Positions 17,485 through 26,878 are shown, numbered from the stretch's first letter. The stretch: 64,000 bases of DNA from Iamia sp. SCSIO 61187 (GCF_019443745.1 NZ_CP050948.1:3166001-3230000), one strand, 5' to 3'. The notes: a model not told the origin generated them from the letters alone. Numbers and translations: made by a program.

Positions 17485-18742
17485 TCACGAGGCGACGACC
17501 ACCCGGCCGCCGCCGGTGCGCTTGGCCTCGTAGAGGGCGGCGTCGGCCCGGGCGACCAGGTCGTCGAGGCTGGTCCCTGCGCTGGTCACGCCGACGCTGG
17601 CGGACACGGCCACGGTCGACCCGTCGGCCAGGACCACCGGCGCCGACACCGCGCCGACGAGGCGCTCGGCGATGACCTGGGCCTCGTCGACCCCGGCCCC
17701 GGGGCAGACCACGGCGAACTCGTCGCCCCCCAACCGGACGACGTCGTCGTGGGGGCGGACCGCGCTGCGCATGCGATCGGCCACCTCGACCAGCACGGCG
17801 TCGCCGGCCTGATGGCCGATGGCGTCGTTGATGGGCTTGAACCCGTCGAGGTCGACGTACAGCAGCGCGGTCTGCGGGTCGGGCGATCCCGCCCACCGGT
17901 GGTGGAAGGCGGCTCGGTTGAGGAGACCGGTGAGGTCGTCGTGGGTCGCCGCCCGGCGCAGCTCGGCGACGGCATCGTCGCGGGCGAGGGCGACGTCGAG
18001 CACGGCGATGGCGCGCTCGATGTGCTGGGCCTGGTTCAGGGACGGGAGGCGCGTCGCCGTCGGCCACACGACGAGGGCGGCGTCGGGCGCCTCCCTCCTT
18101 GCCGCCGCGCACGGCGTGGCACCACGCCGGTCCTCGGCCGTCGAGGTCGGCGTGGTGCTCGGCCTGGCCCGAGGCCAGCACCCGGCGGGCCATCTGCCGC
18201 GACGCCTCGTCGCAGCGCGGCGGCACGTCGCTGCACGCGACCAGCGCGCCGTCGTCGCCCAGCGCCAGGACCATGGCGTCGGCCTCGACCGGCAGGCCGC
18301 GCAGGGAGTGGGCCACACCCGTCATGACCACACCCAGGGGATCGCCGGCGGCCACGCCCTGGACGACGTCGAGCAGCAGCCGGTTGGTGGCCTCGTAGGT
18401 GATGACCAGGGCGAACCCGTCGATGATCCCGTCATCGTGGCGGTTGCGAGCCCAGACCTCGAGGCTGCGACGCACGCCGTCGACGCCGGTGAGGTGGAAC
18501 GTGTGCGGTCCGCCGATCTCGTCGGAGTCGATCTGGTGCCCGGACTCCAGGTGGCCCAGCACCGAGGCGACCTCGTCGGCATCGACGAGGTCCACCACGT
18601 TGCGGCCCTCCCACGCGTCGCGCGCCAACCCGGCGATGTCGGTGGCCAGCGGGGTGGCCGACTTCAGCTGGCCCGCACCGTCGGTCAGGAACACACCGAC
18701 CGGGAGGGCGGACAGCACCTCCTCCACACCATCGGGCAGCAC
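17485..18742 (-). pseudogene. GGDEF diguanylate cyclase, frameshifted
   Basis: Two frames together make one protein. The 5' part (18742 to about 18095) encodes a PAS-like segment (LPVGVFLTDGAGQL) and a possible GAF-like segment ending near HADLDGRGPAWCHAV. The 3' part (about 18095 to 17485), in another frame, encodes a complete GGDEF domain with DDLTGLLNRAAF, LDGFKPINDAIGHQAGD, RLGGDEFAVV and an RxxD inhibitory site five residues before GGDEF. Removing one G in the GGAGGGAGG run (plus-strand 18091-18098) joins them as ...KEEAPDAALVV. Either a sequencing error or a recently broken c-di-GMP synthase. Convergent with the toxin gene. Confidence 0.8.
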
Positions 18743-18809
18743 CCTCCCCCGTCGGCGGGCCGGGGACCGACCTGAGGGGCGCGCCGCGTGCTTCTGGTCA
18801 CCCCTGGCG

Positions 18810-20363
18810 TCAGATGGCGGTGGCCCGGTCGGCCCAGTAGGGGTCGCGCAGCTTGCGCTTGTAGAGCTTGCCGTTGGGGTCCCGGGGCATCTCGGTCGTG
18901 TAGTCGATCGACTTCGGCAGCTTGAACTTCGCCAGCCGCTCGGCGCAGTGGGCCAGCAGCTCGGCGGTGAGCTCGTCGCCCGGCTCGGCGCCGGGGGCGG
19001 CCTCGACCACGGCCTTGATCTCCTCGCCCCAGTCCGGGTGGGGGATGCCGAAGACGGCGGCGTCGGCGACCTTCGGGTGGGTGAGGAACGCCCCCTCGAT
19101 CTCGGCCGGGTAGATGTTCACGCCGCCGGAGATGATCATGTCGGACTTGCGGTCGTTGAGGAACAGGTAGCCGTCCTCGTCGAGGTATCCGATGTCGCCG
19201 ACGGTGAAGAAGCCCTCCTTGCGGTTGGCCTCGGTCTTGTCCCGGTCCTTGAAGTACTCGAAGTCGGCCGTGGCCAGCTTCATGTAGACGGTGCCGGGGA
19301 CGCCGGGAGGGGCGTCCTGGTCGTCGTCGTCGAGGACGCGGATCTCCGAGGACGGCCACGGCAGGCCGACGGTGCCCGGCTTGGCCAGCCACTGCTCCGG
19401 GCTGACGACCGTCCCCCCGCCCTCGGTGGCGGCGTAGTACTCCCAGATCGACGGCCCCCACCAGTCGAGCATCCGCTGCTTGATCTCGACCGGGCACGGT
19501 GCCGCGGCGTGGACCATCGACCGGGTGGACGACACGTCGTAGCGGGCCTTGACGTCGTCGGGCAGCGCCAGCAGCCGGTGGAACTGGGTCGGCACCATGT
19601 GGCTGGAGGTCACCTTGTACCGGTCGATCAGCTCGAGCATCGACTCGGGCGTCCAGCGGTCCATCAGCACGACGGGGTGGCCGAGGTGGAGCGAGGCCCC
19701 CACGAAGGCCAGGACGGCCGTGTGGTAGAGCGGCGAGCCGCAGAGGTGGACGTTGTCGTCGCCCGGCTTCACCCCGAACATGCCGAGGAAGTACTGGCTG
19801 CCGACGGCCGAGGCGTCCGGCGGGACGCCCGACAGCTTGCGCCGCACCCCCTTGGGCTTGCCGGTGGTGCCCGACGTGTAGTGCATGGCCTGGCCCCCGG
19901 CCCGGTCCTCCGGTGCGATCGTGAGCTGGCCCTCGGTGAGCTCGGCGAAGGGCCGGAAGCCGGGGACGTCGCCGACGGCGAAGCACTGCTCGGGCGGGAG
20001 CGAGGTCTCGACGGCGGCCGAGGCGCAGGCGTCGGCGAAGCGCTCGTGGGCGACGAACACGTCGGCCTCGGAGTCCTCGACGATGAAGGCGATCTCCGGT
20101 CCCACGAGGTGGTGGTTGATCGGCGTGATGTACCAGCCGGCCTGCAGGGCGGCGAAGTAGAGGGCCAGGACCTCGATGCTGTTGGGCATCACCAGGGCGA
20201 TGCCGCCGCCGGGCGGCACCCCGGCCTCCCGCAGCCCGTGCACCAGCTGGTTGGCCGTGCGCCCCAGCTCCCCGTAGGTCACCTCCCGCCCGTCGGGCCC
20301 CACCACCGCCATCCGATCGGGCTCGGTCTCGGCCAGCGTCCAGAACCCCACGGCGTCGCTCAT
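18810..20363 (-). CDS. Acyl-CoA synthetase (FadD family)
   Basis: A 517-residue ANL ligase forming acyl-CoA through an acyl-adenylate. Motifs: MHYTSGTTGKPKGVRRK (P-loop), YYAATEGGG, FFTVGDIGYLDEDGYLFLND and the C-terminal PRDPNGKLYKRKL with the conserved Lys. The ATG beginning MSDAVGFWTL is favoured: a KstR-type operator ends 11 bases upstream, so a longer start would run through it. Regulation by KstR suggests a steroid-derived acid as substrate, but the sequence alone does not define it. Confidence 0.88.
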   Translation of the reverse strand: MSDAVGFWTLAETEPDRMAVVGPDGREVTYGELGRTANQLVHGLREAGVPPGGGIALVMPNSIEVLALYFAALQAGWYITPINHHLVGPEIAFIVEDSEADVFVAHERFADACASAAVETSLPPEQCFAVGDVPGFRPFAELTEGQLTIAPEDRAGGQAMHYTSGTTGKPKGVRRKLSGVPPDASAVGSQYFLGMFGVKPGDDNVHLCGSPLYHTAVLAFVGASLHLGHPVVLMDRWTPESMLELIDRYKVTSSHMVPTQFHRLLALPDDVKARYDVSSTRSMVHAAAPCPVEIKQRMLDWWGPSIWEYYAATEGGGTVVSPEQWLAKPGTVGLPWPSSEIRVLDDDDQDAPPGVPGTVYMKLATADFEYFKDRDKTEANRKEGFFTVGDIGYLDEDGYLFLNDRKSDMIISGGVNIYPAEIEGAFLTHPKVADAAVFGIPHPDWGEEIKAVVEAAPGAEPGDELTAELLAHCAERLAKFKLPKSIDYTTEMPRDPNGKLYKRKLRDPYWADRATAI

Positions 20364-20373
20364 GGCCGAAGGG

Positions 20374-20387
20374 TAGAACGCGTTCTC
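20374..20387. promoter_or_regulatory. KstR-type operator 3 (TAGAACGCGTTCTC)
   Basis: Lies 11-24 bases upstream of the minus-strand fadD start, where it would overlap the -10 region of a leaderless or short-leader promoter (TAnnnT-like sequence overlaps it). Paired with operator 4 at 47 bp. Confidence 0.82.
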
Positions 20388-20420
20388 GCCCCTGTCGACC
20401 GCATGCCTGGTCACCTGCGG

Positions 20421-20434
20421 TAGAACCGGTTCTC
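20421..20434. promoter_or_regulatory. KstR-type operator 4 (TAGAACCGGTTCTC)
   Basis: Second site upstream of the fadD gene, exactly 47 bases from operator 3. Matches the KstR core AGAAC-NN-GTTCT. Confidence 0.82.
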
Positions 20435-20435
20435 C

Positions 20436-20498
20436 CCCTCCGGAACTCGGTGGCAGATGTGGGGTGTTCGTCCCACATCTGCCGCCGAGTTCGGAGGG
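20436..20498. repeat. Long hairpin, 27-bp stem and 8-base loop
   Basis: Left arm 20436-20463 and right arm 20472-20498 pair over 27 bases with one bulged G and one G-T pair; the loop is GTGTTCGT. It lies 15 bases beyond the stop of the minus-strand transporter gene and could be its terminator, though there is no T-run and the stem is unusually long. Confidence 0.7.
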
Positions 20499-20513
20499 AT
20501 CGGCCGGCGCGGG

Positions 20514-22007
20514 TCAGCCGTCGGCGGGGACGGGGGCGGGGGCGACCGGGGCCAGGGCGACGTCGTCGCGGAGGGGGCGGTCCTGGAGGCGCCAGGCGAC
20601 GACGATCGACACCACGGCGACCGGGACGGCGGCGAGGAAGACCACCGGGACGGCGTCGGCGAAGGCGGCCGGGCCGCGACCCTCGCCGACGAGCTGGGCG
20701 TTGAGGATGCCGCCGAAGATCGGGATGCCGACCGTGTTGCCCAGCGAGCGGAACAGCAGGGCGGTCGAGGTGGCGATGCCGAGGTCCTTGGCCGGGGCCG
20801 CGTTCTGGGCGGCCAGCAGCGACGGCTGCATCACGAACCCGGCGCCGGTCCCCAGCACCAGGGCGAAGAGGCCGATCGTCAGCAGCGGCGTCGCCGCCCC
20901 GAGCGTGGCCAGCAGGCCCATGCCCACCAGCATCAGGATCGACCCCGAGAACGGCCAGGTGCGGTAGGCGCCCGAGCGCTCGACCCGACGACCGGCGATG
21001 AGCGTCCCGGCGGCGGCGCCGAACATGAGCGGCATGAGCGTGAACCCGGCCCGGGTCGGCGTCACCCCCCGCACCTCCTGCACGAACAGGGGGATGAAGA
21101 AGATCCCGCACCACAGCAGCAGGCCGCTGGTGAAGTTGACCACCACGCAGACCCGCATCACGCCGTCGCGCAGGAGGGACAGCGGCAGCACCGGCTCCGG
21201 CGCCCGCTGCTCCTGACGCACGAAGAGCAGGAAGAGGACCACGGTGCCGATGGCGAGGGCGACCATCCGTCCCGAGCCCCACGGGACCTCGTTCCCGCCC
21301 AGGGTGGCGATGAGGACGAGCCCGGCCAGGGCGCTGGCGAGCAGCGCCGAGCCGGGCCAGTCGAGGGCGTGGGGGACGCGCCGGTACGGCAGCTTCAGCC
21401 GGGTCACGACGACGAGCATCGACACGGCGCCGACCGGGAGGTTGATCAGGAAGGCCCACCGCCAGCTCAGGTGGTCGACGAAGAACCCGCCGACGAGGGG
21501 CCCCGACACGCTGGCCACGGCGAAGATCACGCCCTGGTAGCCCATCCACCGGCCGAGCTGGCGGGCGGGCACCACGTCGGCGATCACGGCCATGGCCAGG
21601 GCGCCCAGCCCCCCGCCGCCGAGCCCCTGGACGAAGCGGGCGACGAGGAGGGTGTCCATCGTGGGCGCCAGCCCGCAGCCGGCCGAGGCCACGAGGAACA
21701 CGGCGATGGCGGCCAGCAGGACCCGCCGCCGGCCGTAGAGGTCGCCGACCTTGCCGTAGAGGGGCATGGTGGCGACCACGCCCAGGACGTAGGCCGTGAT
21801 GACCCACGTGACCCGGGAGAAGCCCCCCAGCTCGTCGGTGATGGTGGGGAGCGCGGTGGCGACGATGGTGCCGTCGAGCGACGACATCACCTGGGCCAGC
21901 TGGACCCCGACGAAGACGAGGAGCGGCCGTGTCGCGGCGCCCGTCGCAGGTGCGCCGGCGTCCCCCGCCCCGGCGCTAGGCGGTCCTGTAGTCGTGGAAC
22001 GGGCCAT
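20514..22007 (-). CDS. MFS drug/solute exporter, DHA2 (EmrB/QacA) family
   Basis: A 497-residue transporter with about 14 hydrophobic segments, as in the DHA2 family. It has LAQVMSSLDGTIVATALPTI (motif D1-like, near residue 35-55), the motif A loop GKVGDLYGRRRVLL and motif C-like GPLVGGFFVDHLSWRWAFLI. The ATG (MARSTTTGPPSAG) overlaps the end of the enoyl-CoA hydratase by 32 bases; a longer in-frame start is out of frame with that gene and rejected. As last gene of the fadD19 operon it may export a catabolic intermediate or toxic steroid. Confidence 0.87.
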   Translation of the reverse strand: MARSTTTGPPSAGAGDAGAPATGAATRPLLVFVGVQLAQVMSSLDGTIVATALPTITDELGGFSRVTWVITAYVLGVVATMPLYGKVGDLYGRRRVLLAAIAVFLVASAGCGLAPTMDTLLVARFVQGLGGGGLGALAMAVIADVVPARQLGRWMGYQGVIFAVASVSGPLVGGFFVDHLSWRWAFLINLPVGAVSMLVVVTRLKLPYRRVPHALDWPGSALLASALAGLVLIATLGGNEVPWGSGRMVALAIGTVVLFLLFVRQEQRAPEPVLPLSLLRDGVMRVCVVVNFTSGLLLWCGIFFIPLFVQEVRGVTPTRAGFTLMPLMFGAAAGTLIAGRRVERSGAYRTWPFSGSILMLVGMGLLATLGAATPLLTIGLFALVLGTGAGFVMQPSLLAAQNAAPAKDLGIATSTALLFRSLGNTVGIPIFGGILNAQLVGEGRGPAAFADAVPVVFLAAVPVAVVSIVVAWRLQDRPLRDDVALAPVAPAPVPADG

Positions 22008-22878
22008 CACGCTCCGACAGCGCGTCCTTGAGGCCGATCTCGTCGATGCGGTCGATGAAGGCGGCGAAGCTCTCCTGCTTGGTGCCGAGGGCGCACAGCT
22101 CGGTGCCGGCCCGGATCCCCGTCCGCAGGCCCATGACGTCCATCTGCCGGTGGACCGTGCGCTTGTTGAGCGACGAGATGTCGGTGGGGACCAGGGCGAT
22201 GCGCTGGGCCACGGCCAGCACCTCGTCGTCGAGCTCGGCGGCGGGGAAGGCCCGGTTGGCCCAGCCCAGCTGCACCGCCTCGTCACCGCTGATCGAGTCG
22301 CCCGTCAGCATCATCTCCATGGCCTTGCGCATCCCGAGGAACCAGGCGTGGAAGTGCATGTCGGGCACGCCGAAGCGCGTCGCCGGGTAGCCCATCTGGG
22401 CGTCGTGGGCCACGTAGACGAGGTCGCAGCCGGTGGCCAGCTCGCTCCCGCCGGCCAGGCAGTACCCGTGGACCTGGGCGATCACCGGCTTCTGGAGGTC
22501 CCAGATCCCCATCCACGTCTCGGTGACGTGGCGGGGCCACTGGCCGTCGCCGGGGGCGGTGTGGTGCGGGTACGGCAGGCCCTCGTTGCCGCCGCCGAGG
22601 TCGTAGCCCGCCGAGAAGCAGGTCCCGGCGCCCCGGACGATCGAGACGCGGACGGCGTCGTCGACGTCGGCCGCCTCGAGGGCGTCGATGAGGTCGCCCC
22701 GCAGCTTGTGGTTGAGGGCGTTGCGCTTCTCGGGCCGGTTGAGGGTGATGCGGCGGATGCCGGGGGCGGGCTCGTCGACGAGGACGAGGCTCTCCCCCGG
22801 CACCCGGGGCCCCCGTCCGGCGGGGACCGGCGCCGATCCGTTGCCTCCGCTCGAGTACTGGTCTCCCGACGGGCTCAC
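21976..22878 (-). CDS. Enoyl-CoA hydratase/isomerase (crotonase family)
   Basis: A 300-residue crotonase with RRITLNRPEKRNALNHKL, the first oxyanion-hole segment GTCFSAGYDLGG, and VIAQVHGYCLAGGSELATGC for the second. The insert and FGVPDMHFHAWFLGMRK region differ from canonical fatty-acid hydratases. GTG start overlaps the stop of the amidohydrolase (GTGA). Part of the KstR-controlled fadD19 operon; substrate probably a steroid-derived enoyl-CoA, inferred. Confidence 0.86.
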   Translation of the reverse strand: MSPSGDQYSSGGNGSAPVPAGRGPRVPGESLVLVDEPAPGIRRITLNRPEKRNALNHKLRGDLIDALEAADVDDAVRVSIVRGAGTCFSAGYDLGGGNEGLPYPHHTAPGDGQWPRHVTETWMGIWDLQKPVIAQVHGYCLAGGSELATGCDLVYVAHDAQMGYPATRFGVPDMHFHAWFLGMRKAMEMMLTGDSISGDEAVQLGWANRAFPAAELDDEVLAVAQRIALVPTDISSLNKRTVHRQMDVMGLRTGIRAGTELCALGTKQESFAAFIDRIDEIGLKDALSERDGPFHDYRTA

Positions 22879-24125
22879 TTGATGGCCCGGGTGTCCATGT
22901 CGGACGAGATGCGGTCGAGCCGCTTGTCGGGGACCTCGTCGATCGGGGTGGCCACCTCGTCGACGCGCGGTCCGACCTTGGCCGCCAGCGGGGCGAGGGC
23001 GTCGAGGTCGAAGCCGTACATCTCGGCCGCGTTGCCGGCCAGGATCTGACGCATCTCGGCCTCGGGGGCGTCGTGGAACCGGGCCCGCAGGTTCTCCCGG
23101 GTGTACGGGTAGGTGCCCTCGTCGTGGGGGTAGTCGCTCCCCCACATGAACTTGTCGATGCCGATGACGTGGCGGGCGTCGGCGTCGGCCTGGCGGGGCT
23201 GGCTCACGCCCATCCACACGTTCTGGTGGAAGTACTCGGTGGCGTCCTTGGGCAGGACGTGGTCGGCGCCGTAGCGGATCTCGCCGGTGGCCCCGGTCTC
23301 GCGGATGCCCCGGATGGTCGTGTCGAGCCGCTCGAGCAGCGGCGGGACCCAGGCGCAGCCGGCCTCGGTCAGCACGACCTTGAGGCGGGGGAACCGCTCG
23401 AAGACGCCCGAGAGGATCATCTGCACGAGCGGGCGCTCGGTGTAGAAGGACACCTCGTTGATGTAGAGCAGCATCGACACCGGGTACGGCCCGTAGTCCG
23501 GGTTGCCGGTGCCGCTGTGCACGTTGATCGGGACCTCGAGGTCCTGGAGGACCTCCCACAGCGGGTCGTAGCAGCGGTCGTAGAGCGGCTTCACCCACTT
23601 CACGTCGGGGGCGATGTTGGGCAGCAGGATGCCGCCCCGCAGCCCGTGCTCCTTGATCCACCTGACGTCGGCGATGGCGTCGTCGACGTCGTTGAGGAAG
23701 ATCTGGCCCACGCCGGCCCGGCGCTCGGGGAACTCGTTGCACCAGTCGACCAGCCACCGGTTGTGGGCGTGGACGCCGGCGTGGCGGTGCCGGTACTCCT
23801 CGGCGGTCGGCGGCTTGGCGAAGAGGACGAAGCTGGGGAAGAACGGCGGCACCGTGTTGGGGAACACGACCTCGCCGACGATGCCGTCCTCCTCCTGCTG
23901 GGAGTTGCGCATCTCGTTGTCCCAGTTGCGCAGGCGGCGCTTGTCGCCCAGGTCCTTGTACGGGTTCTTGTACTCGCCCCGCCAGGCGTCGAAGTCCTCG
24001 TGGAAGGCGGGGTCGAGGTACTCCCGGTAGGCCTTGTGGCTGCCACCGGCGTGGCAGTCGGCCGAGATGATCGTGTAGCGCTCCGCGGCCTCGGGGGGTG
24101 CGGTCTGCGGCTCGGTCGTGGTCAT
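22875..24125 (-). CDS. Amidohydrolase family protein (Amidohydro_2)
   Basis: A 416-residue TIM-barrel hydrolase of the amidohydrolase 2 group, related to ACMSD-type decarboxylases. Motifs: ISADCHAGG (N-terminal metal site, here DCH rather than DxHxH), INVHSGTGNP (barrel His), VLTEAGCAWVPPLLERLD and MWGSDYPHDEGTYP (C-terminal metal Asp). It follows the nitronate monooxygenase by four bases. Genes of this type often lie beside actinobacterial fadD/P450 clusters; hydrolysis or decarboxylation of a ring fragment is possible but unproven. Confidence 0.82.
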   Translation of the reverse strand: MTTTEPQTAPPEAAERYTIISADCHAGGSHKAYREYLDPAFHEDFDAWRGEYKNPYKDLGDKRRLRNWDNEMRNSQQEEDGIVGEVVFPNTVPPFFPSFVLFAKPPTAEEYRHRHAGVHAHNRWLVDWCNEFPERRAGVGQIFLNDVDDAIADVRWIKEHGLRGGILLPNIAPDVKWVKPLYDRCYDPLWEVLQDLEVPINVHSGTGNPDYGPYPVSMLLYINEVSFYTERPLVQMILSGVFERFPRLKVVLTEAGCAWVPPLLERLDTTIRGIRETGATGEIRYGADHVLPKDATEYFHQNVWMGVSQPRQADADARHVIGIDKFMWGSDYPHDEGTYPYTRENLRARFHDAPEAEMRQILAGNAAEMYGFDLDALAPLAAKVGPRVDEVATPIDEVPDKRLDRISSDMDTRAIK

Positions 24126-24129
24126 GGGA

Positions 24130-25263
24130 TCAGCCTTCCAGGTCGGCCATGAGGCGAGTGGTGACGTCGACGTACTCGTCGACCATGTCGACGACCACCT
24201 GCTTGGTGGTGCGGATCTTGTTCATGCGGCTCACGATCTGCCCGACGGGCATGCCGACGAGCTCGCGGGGCGGTGACGACCCCATCTTCTGGCTGGCGTA
24301 GGAGTTGAGGATGAACTGGAGCGGCATCGGCAGCGTGCCGGGCGACTCCGGTGCCTCCCACGCCTCGGTCCACGCCGTGCGGAGCTGGCGGGCCGGCTTG
24401 CCGGTGTAGGCCCGGGAGCGGACGGTGTCGCTCGAGGTGGCGGCCAGCAGCTTCTCGGTGACGACGGTCGACGAGCCGTTCTCGGCGACGGTGAGCCAGA
24501 TCGACCCGGTCCACACGCCGGCGGCGCCGAGGGCCATGGCCGCCGCCATCTGGCGCCCGGAACCGATGCCGCCGGCCCCGAGCACCGGCACGGGCGCGAC
24601 GGCGTCGACGACGTCGGGGATGAGCACCATGGAGGCGACGTCGCCGGTGTGGCCGCCGGCCTCGTAGCCCTGGGCGATGATGATGTCGACGCCGAGCTGG
24701 ACGTCGCGGACGGCCTGCTCGACCCGCCCGATGAGGGCGGCGACCTTGACGCCCTGCTCGTGGGCCTGGTCGATGGCGGCCTTGGGCGGAGGGCCGAGGG
24801 CGCTGGCCAGCAGGGCGATGGGGTGCGACAGGGCGATGTCGATCTGCGGGGAGCCCGTGGCCGCGGTCCAGCCCAGGACCCCGGCGCCCAAGCCGGCGCC
24901 CGACTCGAGCTCGCCCGAGCGGGCGGAGGTGTCGACGCCGTGGTCGGCGAGGATCTTGTCGACGTAGTCCCAGTGGTCCTGGGGGATGTGCGACCGCAGC
25001 TGGGCGCCGATGTCGGAGACGTCGTCGATCCCGGCGTCGCGGTCGACGGTCTTGACCGGCATGACGACGTCGACGCCGTAGGGCCGGCCGCCGACGTGCT
25101 CGTCGATCCAGGTCAGCTCCTGCTCGAGCTCGTCGGGCGAGAACGCCAGCGCTCCGAGGACGCCCATGCCACCGGCGTTGGTGACGGCCGCGACCACGTC
25201 GCGGCAGTGGGAGAAGGCGAAGATCGGGTACTCGATCCCGAACGTCTCGGTCAGGCTCGTCAT
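24130..25263 (-). CDS. Nitronate monooxygenase-like flavoprotein (Rv1533-like)
   Basis: A 377-residue TIM-barrel FMN protein of the 2-nitropropane dioxygenase family. It resembles M. tuberculosis Rv1533: FGIEYPIFAFSHCRDVVAAV, NAGGMGVLGALAFSPDELE, QGYEAGGHTGDVASMVLIP and SSDTVRSRAYTGKPARQLRT. Related proteins in steroid clusters (IpdC) act on CoA thioesters rather than nitronates, so the true substrate may be an enoyl-CoA. ATG overlaps the fadD19 stop (ATGA), so the two are coupled. Confidence 0.85.
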   Translation of the reverse strand: MTSLTETFGIEYPIFAFSHCRDVVAAVTNAGGMGVLGALAFSPDELEQELTWIDEHVGGRPYGVDVVMPVKTVDRDAGIDDVSDIGAQLRSHIPQDHWDYVDKILADHGVDTSARSGELESGAGLGAGVLGWTAATGSPQIDIALSHPIALLASALGPPPKAAIDQAHEQGVKVAALIGRVEQAVRDVQLGVDIIIAQGYEAGGHTGDVASMVLIPDVVDAVAPVPVLGAGGIGSGRQMAAAMALGAAGVWTGSIWLTVAENGSSTVVTEKLLAATSSDTVRSRAYTGKPARQLRTAWTEAWEAPESPGTLPMPLQFILNSYASQKMGSSPPRELVGMPVGQIVSRMNKIRTTKQVVVDMVDEYVDVTTRLMADLEG

Positions 25264-26855
25264 GGGGTCTCCTCCGCGACCTTCCGGGCGCGCGTGTAGT
25301 CGGGCTTGCCGCTGGGCTGGCGGGGGACCTCGGCCACGAGGTGCAGCTGGCGCGGCGCCTTGTAGCGGGCGAGGCGGCTGCGGCAGTGGTCGGCCAGCTC
25401 GTCGAGGGTGGGGGTCTCGCCCGGACGGGGCTGGACGACGGCGGCGACCTTCTGGCCCCACCGCTCGTCGGCCACGCCGAGCACGAGGGCGTCGAACACC
25501 TTGGGGTGGGCCTTGAGGGCCGACTCGACCTCCTCGGGGAAGATCTTCTCGCCGCCCGAGTTGATGCACTGCGACCCGCGCCCGAGGAGGGTCATGGTGC
25601 CGTCGAGCTCGAGCCGGGCGATGTCGCCGGGGACGGAGTGGCGCTTGCCGCCGACCTCGATGAACGTGGCCGCCGTCTTGACCGGGTCCTTGTAGTAGCC
25701 GATCGGCACGTTGCCGCCCCGGGCCAGGCGGCCCGTCTCCCCCGGCTGCACGGGCTCGTCGTCGATGCCGATGATCACCGAGTCGGGCCCGAGGGGGACG
25801 TTGATCAGGCCGTCGCCGGTCTGGGTGGCACCCTTCTCGACGAGGCGCAGGCCGTTGAACCCGCCCTCGGTGGAGCCCACCGCCTCGCTGATGAACAGGT
25901 CGGGCAGCAGCTCGAAGAGCTGGTCCTTCACCACCGGCGAGAACACCGCGGCCGTGGAGCTGATGGCGACGAGCGAGGAGGTGTCGTAGCTGCCGGCGCG
26001 CAGCTCCTCGATCAGCGGGCGGGCCATGGCGTCGCCGGTGATGGTGATCACGGCGATGCGGTAGCGCTCGACCGCGTCCCACACCAGCGCGGGGTCGAAC
26101 CTGGGCAGCAGGACGTTGGTGACGCCCTTGAACAGCCCGCCGAGGGTCCCCCACTGGGCGGCGCCGTGCATCAGGGGGGCGAGCACCAGGCCGACCGGCG
26201 GCTCGGCCTCGGCTGCGACCCGGGCCAGCTGGTGCTCGTCGGTGATCCGCTCGCCCGTCACGAAGTCGATGCCCCCGCCGAGGGTGCGCCAGACGTCCTC
26301 GTGGCGCCACATCACGCCCTTGGGCATGCCCGTGGTGCCCCCGGTGTAGAGGATGTACAGGTCACCGTCGTCGCGTGGGCCGAAGTCCCGCTCGGGCGAC
26401 TGGGCGGCCAGGGCGTCCTCGTAGGCGACGGCCCCGGTCTCGGTCGGCGCCTCGGTGCCGTCGTCGATCTGGATGAGGTGGCGCAGCATCGGCAGCTCGT
26501 CGCGCACGGCGGCGATGCGGTCGGCGAAGGCGGCCTGGAACACGACGGCGACGATGTCGGCGTTGTCGAACAGGTACACCAGCTCGTCGGTGACGTACCG
26601 GTAGTTGACGTTGATGGGGACGGCCCGCAGCTTGTAGGCGGCGAGCATGGCCTCGACGTACTCGATGCTGTTGAGCGAGTAGATGGCGACGTGGTCGCGC
26701 TCACCGATGCCCTGGGCGGCGAGGTGGTGGGCCAGCCGGTTGGCCCGCGCCTCGAGCTCGGCGAAGGTCACCGACCGGTCACCGCAGATCAGCGCGGTGC
26801 GGTCGGGCACGGCGTCGACCGTGTGCTCGGCGAGGTCGGCCAGGTTGAACGCCAT
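25260..26855 (-). CDS. fadD19: Steroid-acyl-CoA ligase, FadD19-like
   Basis: A 531-residue ANL ligase closely resembling M. tuberculosis FadD19 as recalled: FNLADLAEHTVDAVPDRTAL, LYILYTGGTTGMPKGVMWRH, DVWRTLGGGIDFVTGE, INSGGEKIFPEEVESALKAH and the C-terminal PRQPSGKPDYTRA. FadD19 activates C8 side-chain steroid acids to CoA thioesters. The ATG start (MAFNLADLAEH) is the family start, and a KstR-type operator lies 9 bases upstream. First gene of a five-gene minus-strand operon. Confidence 0.88.
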   Translation of the reverse strand: MAFNLADLAEHTVDAVPDRTALICGDRSVTFAELEARANRLAHHLAAQGIGERDHVAIYSLNSIEYVEAMLAAYKLRAVPINVNYRYVTDELVYLFDNADIVAVVFQAAFADRIAAVRDELPMLRHLIQIDDGTEAPTETGAVAYEDALAAQSPERDFGPRDDGDLYILYTGGTTGMPKGVMWRHEDVWRTLGGGIDFVTGERITDEHQLARVAAEAEPPVGLVLAPLMHGAAQWGTLGGLFKGVTNVLLPRFDPALVWDAVERYRIAVITITGDAMARPLIEELRAGSYDTSSLVAISSTAAVFSPVVKDQLFELLPDLFISEAVGSTEGGFNGLRLVEKGATQTGDGLINVPLGPDSVIIGIDDEPVQPGETGRLARGGNVPIGYYKDPVKTAATFIEVGGKRHSVPGDIARLELDGTMTLLGRGSQCINSGGEKIFPEEVESALKAHPKVFDALVLGVADERWGQKVAAVVQPRPGETPTLDELADHCRSRLARYKAPRQLHLVAEVPRQPSGKPDYTRARKVAEETP

Positions 26856-26864
26856 GGCCGCAAG

Positions 26865-26878
26865 TAGAACACGTTCTC
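26865..26878. promoter_or_regulatory. KstR-type operator 5 (TAGAACACGTTCTC)
   Basis: In the divergent region between fadD19 (minus) and the first DUF35 gene (plus), 9 bases from the fadD19 start. Matches the KstR core. Confidence 0.86.

Noticed and set aside
24130-25263. Assignment of the flavoprotein as IpdC
   Set aside because: Sequence features resemble Rv1533 rather than IpdC, so only the broader family name is given.
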